Shown here one piece after another: positions 58,601-64,000 of a stretch of 64,000 nt of DNA; positions within the stretch are counted from its first letter, which is position 1, and every line of letters begins with the position of its first letter. The DNA is taken from positions 372,001-436,000 of the forward strand of contig CAVWCL010000020.1 in the NCBI GenBank assembly GCA_963753485.1. Direction: 5' to 3'. The notes below the pieces were generated by a model. That model made no database searches. It was given only the letters and a program-made list of their open reading frames with translations, and was not told the DNA's origin. The stretch comes from CAWDLX01 sp963753485 (GTDB lineage: Bacteria > Actinomycetota > Actinomycetes > Mycobacteriales > Micromonosporaceae). The translations under genes were made by a program, and so were the position numbers.

Positions 58601-61234
58601 GCGGCCGGATGCCTGCCGTCGCGGATCGTGCACGCCTGGGCACTGGACGGCACGTCGGCGCCGGACGCCGACGCGGCCTGGCAGGCGCAGGACCGCGGAT
58701 TCTTCAGCCTGCTCTACCTGGTGCAGGCGCTCGCGGTCGCCCAAGCCGACACGGCCGTGCATCTCGATGTGCTGACCGCGGGCACGCTTGATGTGACCGG
58801 CACCGGCCTGACCCGTCCGGAGCACGCCACCGTCGCCGGGATCGTGAAGGTGATCCCGCTGGAGATGCCGTGGCTCAGCGTGCGCCAGATCGACCTCGAT
58901 CCGGCGTACGCCACCGCGGCGGGCGACCCGGACACGATCGGGCGGCTCGTCGACGAAATCCACACCGAACCCGAGACCGACGCGACGGTGGCGTTGCGCG
59001 CGGGGCGGCGGTGGCAGCGCCGCTACGAGTCGGTCGAGATCCCGGTCGACCTGGCCGGGCTGCCGGCCGGTGGCGGGCTGCGGGAACGCGGCGTCTACGT
59101 GATCACCGGTGGGCTTGGCGGCATCGGGATCACCATCGCCGAAGAGCTGGCCCGCCGCGTTCACGGCCGTCTCGTCCTGCTCACCCGCAGCGGTCTACCG
59201 CCACGCGCGGAGTGGGATACCTTCCTGGCCGTGCACGGCACCGGCGACCGGACCGGGCGGGCGATCGCGGCGGTCCGGCGGATGGAGGAGTCCGGGGCCG
59301 AGGTGCTCGTTCTCGCCGCCGACGTCACCTCCGCCGCCGAGCTCGCCGAGGTCAGGGCCCAGGTGCTGGACCGGTTCGAGCGGGTCGACGCCATCGTGCA
59401 CGCGGCCGGTGTACCCGGTGGTGGCATGGCCGAGGTGAAAGAACACGCGGCGGCCGCACAGGTGATGCGGCCGAAGCTGGCCGGCGCGATGGCGCTGCGG
59501 GACGTGTTCGGCGATCTCGACCTCGACTTCGTCATGCTGTGCTCGTCGGTCTACGCGGTGTCCGGCGAATTCGGCCAGGTCGACTACTGCGCGGCGAACA
59601 ACTTCCTGGACGCGTTCGCGCGGGCCGCCGGCTCCACCGACCACCGGTGGGCGCCGATCGTCTCGGCGAACTGGGGGAGTTGGCTCGAAGTCGGCATGTC
59701 CGCCGAAGTGGCCGCCCCGGCCGCGTTCCGGGCGCTGCAGCGCGGCGACCGGATGACCCCAGTGGATCATCCGCTCCTCGCCCGCAAGTATGCGACCGAC
59801 GATGGCCTGGCCGGCTGGTGCAGCGCGGTCGTTTCGTCGGAGACGCACTGGATCCTGCGGGATCACCGCATCGCCGGCATACCGGTCCTGCCGGGCACCG
59901 GTCATCTGGAGATCGTCCGCCGGGCCGTGGAGGCGATCGCCCCGGCCCCGTCCCACCGGCATGCGATCGAGTTGCGGGATGTCGCGTTCGTGGAGGCCAT
60001 GTCGGTCCCCGACGGCACGTCGGCGGAGCTGCGGGTCATCCTCACGCCGGGCACCGACGGATTCGACTTCCAGGTGGTCAGCCTCACCGGCGGCCTGCGG
60101 CGCATCCACGCCCAGGGGGTCGCCGGGTGGGTGGATCCGGGCGACGCGCCGGTTGTCGACATCGCAGCGATCCGGGACCGCTGCACACTGGCTGTACGGG
60201 AGCGCGAGGACATCACCATCTCGGCCGGAATGCTCACCTTCGGACCGCACTGGAGCAACCTGCGCCGGATACACGAAGGACAGGACGAGGAGATCGCCCT
60301 GTTCGAAGCGAGCGAAGCGACCACCGCCGACATGAGCGGCTGGGGGCTGCACCCAGCGCTGCTGGACGAAGCGACCGCGTACGGCCGGACCAGTAACGAC
60401 GGGCGGTACCTGCCGCTGGGCTACGGGCGGATCATGATGCGCCACCCGATCCCGGCGCGATTCTGGAGTCATCTGCGCCACCGCGACTCCGGTACCGACG
60501 AGGTCAACACCGCCGACGTGACACTGCTCGACGAGGCGGGCCGGGAGCTGGTGTCGATCACCGACTTTACCCTGCGCCACGTCGATGTCGACGCGCTCGC
60601 CGCGTCGCTGCACCCGACCGAGACGGCCGGCCGCAACATCGCCGGCACCCCGGCGGGTAGCGGTGAGACGCTCACCGGCGGCGCGGCGTCGATGGGCATC
60701 CGCCCGGCGGACGGCGCGGAGGCATTCCGGCGGGTGATCGGCACTGATCTCGGTGCCCAGGTGATCATTTCGGTGATGCCGATCGACGAGATCATCGCCA
60801 GCAGCCGGGGATTCACCCAGGAGACGATCGAGGGAAGTATCGACTCAGCCGGCGCCATCCTGACCGCGGGCCCGGAACGGACCACGATGGACGGATTCGT
60901 GGCCCCTCGTAGCGACCTGGAGACCTCAATCGCCCGGATCTGGGGCGACATACTCGGCGGCGGCCAGATCGGCGTGAACGACGACTTCTTCGATATCGGC
61001 GGCAACTCATTGATCGCCGTGCAGCTCATCGCGCTCGTGCGCAAGGAACTCGGGGTACGGATGCCGATGCGCAGCATCTTCGAAGCACCGACGGTCGCCG
61101 GAGCGGCGGCGCTGATCGAGGAGTTGCGCCGAGCCGAGCAGGCCGCCGGTGATGGCGACGGCACTGCGCCGGCACCGGTCGTGCCGCGCCTGGCGCGTCG
61201 CGGCGATGACAGCGCGGACCAGGCGGGCACATGA
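55628..61234 (+). CDS. Type I PKS module: KS-AT-KR-DH-ACP
   Basis: The 1868-residue protein contains a KS with C188 (NTACSTS), H324 (EAHGTGT) and H364 (NIGHLGH); an AT with GHS636IGE and HAFH near 731, predicting malonyl-CoA; a KR with NADPH motif GGLGGIG near 1160 and Y1319-C-A-A-N; a DH-like hotdog region with H1413-x3-G-x4-P-G; and an ACP with S1794 (DIGGNSL). DH lies after KR, the reverse of the usual DH-KR order. ATG at 55628 follows GAGGAG and starts inside the NRPS gene. The module extends a carrier-bound peptide with malonate and reduces it to a hydroxyl or alkene. Confidence 0.88.
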   Translation: MARTGDENDRQASATEPIAVIGLACRLPGARDAAQFWSNLVNGVESIRATTLAEQAERGVPEAILRDPNFVPATSILDDYEYFDAAFFGMSVREAELRDPQHRLLLELSYTALEDSGYDPARYRGDIGVYAGSGENGWEWHNTRRNPKIFGSAGVLATALSSHADFMSTLVSYKLNLRGPSLSVNTACSTSLVAMHLACEALRNGECDMALVGGISIDLPPARGYTYVEDGIYSRDGHIRAFDSEATGTIWGNGGGVVVLKRLTDALADGDNIRATVLGNAINNDGAAKVGFTAPSQEGQTAVIMQALGAADVDARTISYVEAHGTGTQLGDPIEVAALATAYRQDSADTGWCAIGTVKPNIGHLGHAAGVAGVIKTVLSFEHGLIPPMLHYEKPNPKIDFGESPFYVNAALAVWAANGSPRRAAVSSFGMGGTNAHLILQEAPAVDRRHRDPRPLHLLQISARTDTALAAAAHRLAVHLAAGPDRVPPDLADVAFTLRKGRREFGRRVAVVAASAADAVEALADPRRRINGAAVGQNPGVAFMFSGQGAQYAGMGALLYRTEPVFRDVVDECADLLREDLGSDIRELMFAVDDTAAEERLQQTECTQPALFVIGYALARLWQAWGVEPAGMAGHSIGEYVAATLAGVFELPAALRVVAARGRLMQSMAPGSMLAVQLDETELRTRLPEGVSIAAVNGSGACVVSGPAGPVAEFAAALAAGGIGSRSLRTSHAFHSPMMEPMLAGFRTVVATAGPRAPRLPFLSNVTGQWITPAEASDPWYWTRHVREPVRFGDCLATLLSEGEWLLVECGPGRQLCGLARLQRRAEPVTALPSLPRGGDKKSDLETIYSAAGRLWASGIGLDADSFGPPGYRVPLPTYPWERRYCWIKPDPGSGDFYEAMGAVGAGPRPLEQWFAVPTWRQLPPGRSTWPLERCLLFADSGADPLADALRATGTDVVRVRSGAAFGHDGEGHTVRPASREDYDALLAALTAAGCLPSRIVHAWALDGTSAPDADAAWQAQDRGFFSLLYLVQALAVAQADTAVHLDVLTAGTLDVTGTGLTRPEHATVAGIVKVIPLEMPWLSVRQIDLDPAYATAAGDPDTIGRLVDEIHTEPETDATVALRAGRRWQRRYESVEIPVDLAGLPAGGGLRERGVYVITGGLGGIGITIAEELARRVHGRLVLLTRSGLPPRAEWDTFLAVHGTGDRTGRAIAAVRRMEESGAEVLVLAADVTSAAELAEVRAQVLDRFERVDAIVHAAGVPGGGMAEVKEHAAAAQVMRPKLAGAMALRDVFGDLDLDFVMLCSSVYAVSGEFGQVDYCAANNFLDAFARAAGSTDHRWAPIVSANWGSWLEVGMSAEVAAPAAFRALQRGDRMTPVDHPLLARKYATDDGLAGWCSAVVSSETHWILRDHRIAGIPVLPGTGHLEIVRRAVEAIAPAPSHRHAIELRDVAFVEAMSVPDGTSAELRVILTPGTDGFDFQVVSLTGGLRRIHAQGVAGWVDPGDAPVVDIAAIRDRCTLAVREREDITISAGMLTFGPHWSNLRRIHEGQDEEIALFEASEATTADMSGWGLHPALLDEATAYGRTSNDGRYLPLGYGRIMMRHPIPARFWSHLRHRDSGTDEVNTADVTLLDEAGRELVSITDFTLRHVDVDALAASLHPTETAGRNIAGTPAGSGETLTGGAASMGIRPADGAEAFRRVIGTDLGAQVIISVMPIDEIIASSRGFTQETIEGSIDSAGAILTAGPERTTMDGFVAPRSDLETSIARIWGDILGGGQIGVNDDFFDIGGNSLIAVQLIALVRKELGVRMPMRSIFEAPTVAGAAALIEELRRAEQAAGDGDGTAPAPVVPRLARRGDDSADQAGT

Positions 61235-62850
61235 CCGGGGCAGCACCGGACGCGGCACGCATCGAGCGATGGAACGCCACCACAACGACGTTCACCGGCC
61301 CGGCGACGCTCGGGGCGGGCACTGCCGACCAGGTCGCCGAGTCGCCGGAGGCTCCCGCGCTGTGTTTTCGAGGTCGGTGGCTCACCTACCGCGGCTTCGC
61401 CGACCGGGTCAACCGGCTCGCCCGGCACCTGCGCGGCCGAGGCGCGCGTACCGGTGACGTGGTCGGCATCTGCCTGGACCGGGGAGCAGACCTGGTGATC
61501 GCGGCACATGCGATCGTCGCCGCGGGCGCCGCGTACCTGCCCCTCGAACCGGCCTATCCCGACGCGCGACTCGCGTTCATGGCGGCCGATGCCGGGGCGC
61601 GGCTCGTCGTCACCGACCGGGCCGGTGCCGGGCGCCTGCCCGGTGTCGAGGCGATCCGTCTCGATGAGGATGCGGCGCGCATCGCCATGCTCGATCCGGC
61701 CAGACCCGGCGGGGACCCGCCATCCGGCGCACCCGCGTACGTCATCTACACGTCCGGCTCCACCGGTGCCCCCAAGGGCGTGGCGGTCTCCCACGCCGCG
61801 ATCGTCAACCGGCTGCGGTGGATGCAGCGGGTGTTCCCGATCGGCGCCGCGGACCGTGTCCTGCATAAGACGCCGTTCAGCTTCGACGTGTCGGTACCCG
61901 AACTGTTCTGGCCGTTTCTGACCGGAGCCGGGCTGGTGGTCGCCGATCCCGGTGGGCACCGTGACCCGGGTCACCTCGCCGCGCTCATCGACGACCACGG
62001 TGTGACCACCACCCACTTCGTCCCGTCGATGCTCGAAGCGTTCCTCGACCAGCCCGCCGCGGTCGCCCGGGTGGGCCGGCTGTGCCGGGTGATCTGTTCC
62101 GGTGAGGCGCTCAGCCCCGCGCTGGCCGACCGGTTCCGGGCCGCGCTGCCCGGGGTCGAGTTGCACAACGTGTACGGGCCCACCGAGGCCGCCGTGGAGG
62201 TCACCTGGCACGAGTGCCGACCCGGGGAGGCGATCGTGCCGATCGGGCGGCCGATGGCCAACACCCGCATCGAGATCCTCGATGTCCGCGGCGAACGTGC
62301 TCCGATCGGTGGCCCCGGCGAGCTGTGCATCGGCGGTGCGCAACTCGCCCTCGGTTACCTGAACCGGCCGGGGCTGACCGCCGAACGATTCACCGCCGAC
62401 CCGTACGGCGAGCCCGGTTCGCGGATCTACCACACCGGTGACCTGGCCCGCTGGCTACCCGACGGCGAGGTGGAGTACCTCGGTCGTATCGACCAACAGG
62501 TCAAACTTCGTGGCTTCCGGATCGAGCCCGGTGAGATCGAGGCGGCGCTGACGGCGGACCCCGGTATCCGTAGCGCGGTCGTGGTGGTCCGCGACGACGC
62601 CGTCGGCCGGCGCCTCGTCGCCTACCTGGTGCGGGCCCGCTCGGCAAACCGCGACAACGGCGGGCCACGATGCGCGCCCGGTCCCAGCGTGGCGGACATC
62701 GCCCAGCGCCTGCATGAGGTGCTGCCCGCCCATCTGGTGCCCGCCGACTACGTCGTCCTCGGCGAGTTGCCGACCACCCCCAGCGGGAAACTCGACCGGC
62801 TGGCGCTACCGGCGCCGGTCCCGTCCGGGACGCAGGAGTTGATCACGTGA
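61231..62850 (+). CDS. Free-standing NRPS adenylation domain
   Basis: The 539-residue protein is a complete A domain with core motifs YIYTSGSTG-type A3 (VIYTSGSTGAPKG), A4 FDVSVPELFW, A5 NVYGPTEAAVEV, A7 YHTGDLARWLPDG, A8 VKLRGFRIEPGEIEA and A10 SGKLDRLALP, but no carrier domain. The specificity residues begin D-V-P-H, partly like serine codes (DVWH), so I cannot call the amino acid with confidence. The start overlaps the PKS stop (ATGA). It probably loads a carrier protein in trans, such as the first PCP of the NRPS or one beyond the window. Confidence 0.88.
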   Translation: MTGAAPDAARIERWNATTTTFTGPATLGAGTADQVAESPEAPALCFRGRWLTYRGFADRVNRLARHLRGRGARTGDVVGICLDRGADLVIAAHAIVAAGAAYLPLEPAYPDARLAFMAADAGARLVVTDRAGAGRLPGVEAIRLDEDAARIAMLDPARPGGDPPSGAPAYVIYTSGSTGAPKGVAVSHAAIVNRLRWMQRVFPIGAADRVLHKTPFSFDVSVPELFWPFLTGAGLVVADPGGHRDPGHLAALIDDHGVTTTHFVPSMLEAFLDQPAAVARVGRLCRVICSGEALSPALADRFRAALPGVELHNVYGPTEAAVEVTWHECRPGEAIVPIGRPMANTRIEILDVRGERAPIGGPGELCIGGAQLALGYLNRPGLTAERFTADPYGEPGSRIYHTGDLARWLPDGEVEYLGRIDQQVKLRGFRIEPGEIEAALTADPGIRSAVVVVRDDAVGRRLVAYLVRARSANRDNGGPRCAPGPSVADIAQRLHEVLPAHLVPADYVVLGELPTTPSGKLDRLALPAPVPSGTQELIT

Positions 62851-64000
62851 CCGATCGTGGCGACGATCAGGTGGTGCTTGAGCACGTGGCCTCGGGTGCC
62901 CAGCAGCGCCTGTGGTTCATCGAGCAGCTGACTCCGGGGCATCCGGTGCACAACATCAACGTCGAGTTCGACCTCGGCCCGGACCTCGACATCGACCTGT
63001 TCACCGGGGCCGTCGGCGACGTGGTGCAGCGGCACGAGTCGCTGCGTACCGTGTTCCGCGAGGACGCTGGCGAGCTGTACCAGGTCGTCCTGGCGCGGCT
63101 GGCCGACCTGCCGGTCGCCCAGAGCGACCTCAGTGGCGAACCCGACCCACAGATGGCGTGGGAGCGGCTGCGGATGCGGGAAGCGCGGCGGATCTTCGAC
63201 CTGGCGCGCGGGCCGTTGCTGTTCCTGCACGTGGCCCGCGTCGCGCCGGGGCGCCACCACATCGTGCTCGTCATGCATCATGCCGTCACCGACGCGTGGT
63301 CGTCCGCGCTGCTGCTGCGCGACCTCGGCGCCGCATACCGCGCACGCCGGCACGGCACGCCGCCGGACCTACCACCGCTACCGGTGCAGTACGCCGACTT
63401 CACCGCGTGGCAGCAGCAGCGTCGCACGACCGCCGAGGCCGAAGCCGACCTGGCGTACTGGCGGGCACAGCTGGCCGACGTGACCACGATCGATCTCACC
63501 CGGGGTCGGCCCCGCACGGGCCGACTGGTCCATGACGGCGCCGTCGTGTCCGCGACCATACCGGGCGAGCGGGTGGAGGCGCTGCGGGCGGCGGCGGCCG
63601 CCGATGGCGCGACGCTGTTCATGGCGCTGACCACCCTGTGGGCCGAGGCGGTGGGCCGGTGGTTCGGCACCGTGGACGTGCCGTTGGGCACACCGATCGC
63701 TGGACGCCCGCTTCCCGACGTCGCCGACCTGGTCGGGCTGTTCGTCGACCGGGTGGTCCTGCGGGTGGACACGAGCGGCCGGTTGACCTTCCGGGAGCTG
63801 ATGCGGCGGACCAGGGGCGTGGTCATCGACGCCCTCGACCACACATCCGTGACGTTCGAGCAGGTCATTGACGCGGTCCGGCCGGCGCGCACGATCGGTC
63901 TCACCCCGCTGTTCCAGGTCGGCATCAACCTGGTGCCGCTGACCGAACTCAGCGGGCGCATCAGCAACGGCACCGTGCGACACGATCTCAACCTCGACAT
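62847..64000 (+). CDS. NRPS condensation-domain protein, N-terminal part (cut by window edge)
   Basis: GTG at 62847 overlaps the upstream stop (GTGA). The 384 visible residues are a condensation domain: AQQRLWFIEQL (C1), RHESLRT (C2), MHHAVTDAWS (C3, H144-H145), later PLGTPIAGRPLPD and LFVDRVVLRV. The last residue of HHxxxDG is Ala in place of Gly (HHAVTDA), which is tolerated in some active domains. The gene is open at the right edge and probably continues with A and PCP domains. Confidence 0.87.
   Translation, partial: MTDRGDDQVVLEHVASGAQQRLWFIEQLTPGHPVHNINVEFDLGPDLDIDLFTGAVGDVVQRHESLRTVFREDAGELYQVVLARLADLPVAQSDLSGEPDPQMAWERLRMREARRIFDLARGPLLFLHVARVAPGRHHIVLVMHHAVTDAWSSALLLRDLGAAYRARRHGTPPDLPPLPVQYADFTAWQQQRRTTAEAEADLAYWRAQLADVTTIDLTRGRPRTGRLVHDGAVVSATIPGERVEALRAAAAADGATLFMALTTLWAEAVGRWFGTVDVPLGTPIAGRPLPDVADLVGLFVDRVVLRVDTSGRLTFRELMRRTRGVVIDALDHTSVTFEQVIDAVRPARTIGLTPLFQVGINLVPLTELSGRISNGTVRHDLNLD

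Noticed and set aside
60469..62433. 654-codon minus-strand frame
   Set aside because: It is antisense to the PKS 3' end and the adenylation domain; no motif, and composition typical of a shadow.

Overview
The window is high-GC DNA with long GTG/ATG-started genes, 4-nt stop/start overlaps, GGAGG-type ribosome binding sites and several gene families typical of filamentous actinomycetes. I read it as a chromosomal segment of an actinobacterium, possibly Micromonosporaceae; the genus is a guess. Three blocks stand out, separated by ordinary accessory genes.

Block 1 (1-19105) is a biosynthetic gene cluster cut by the left edge. A minus-strand operon from 13792 down to the edge encodes an N-hydroxylating flavin monooxygenase, a zinc-type cupin, a methionyl-tRNA-synthetase-like protein, an MFS transporter, an unsecreted solute-binding-protein-like protein, both subunits of a B12 glutamate mutase, an asparaginyl-tRNA-synthetase-like amide synthetase, an FMN glutamate-synthase-like protein, an Fe(II)/2-oxoglutarate oxygenase, a small barrel-like protein, a cation/proton antiporter and the start of an ATP-grasp ligase. 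Monooxygenase + cupin + MetRS-like protein is the signature of hydrazine synthetases, which join the side-chain nitrogen of N6-hydroxylysine to an amino acid nitrogen. Here cupin and MetRS-like parts are separate genes, and the glutamate mutase suggests a 3-methylaspartate (possibly 3-methylasparagine) unit. A divergent plus-strand arm carries an HTH/NB-ARC regulator, an O-carbamoyltransferase and a metal-binding/ATP-grasp-like fusion.

Block 2 (about 19350-25280) is a compact tRNA array: 27 tRNA genes or tRNA-like units with assignable anticodons plus one truncated unit, mostly 4-6 nt apart and covering 19 of 20 amino acids (no Lys). It ends in two structured elements sharing the motif GGTGCGAAG and then a TROVE-domain Ro60 gene. 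The array has an rRNA-leader-like boxA element, five tRNAs with C33 instead of U33, two class I tRNAs with Leu anticodons, an Ala tRNA with a minimal D-arm, and an insertion of IS630 remnants plus a phosphotransferase gene. I infer a Ro60/Y-RNA/tRNA-array module.

The middle (25350-46914) holds a methyltransferase, hydrolases, a flavin oxidoreductase, an AbiEii-type and a VapBC-type toxin-antitoxin pair with palindromic operators, a membrane-anchored ECF sigma factor, a GH15 glucosidase with a sugar dehydrogenase, an HD-LuxR fusion, secreted proteins, and several decayed genes (IS110, a maleylpyruvate-isomerase-like gene, a possible acetyltransferase).

Block 3 (47085-64000, cut by the right edge) is a second biosynthetic cluster: two LanB-type dehydratase paralogues transcribed divergently, a truncated thioesterase, a PCP-C-A-PCP NRPS, a KS-AT-KR-DH-ACP PKS, a free-standing A domain and the start of another condensation-domain protein. 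No LanC or precursor peptide is visible, so the LanB-like proteins probably do something other than ordinary lanthipeptide dehydration.
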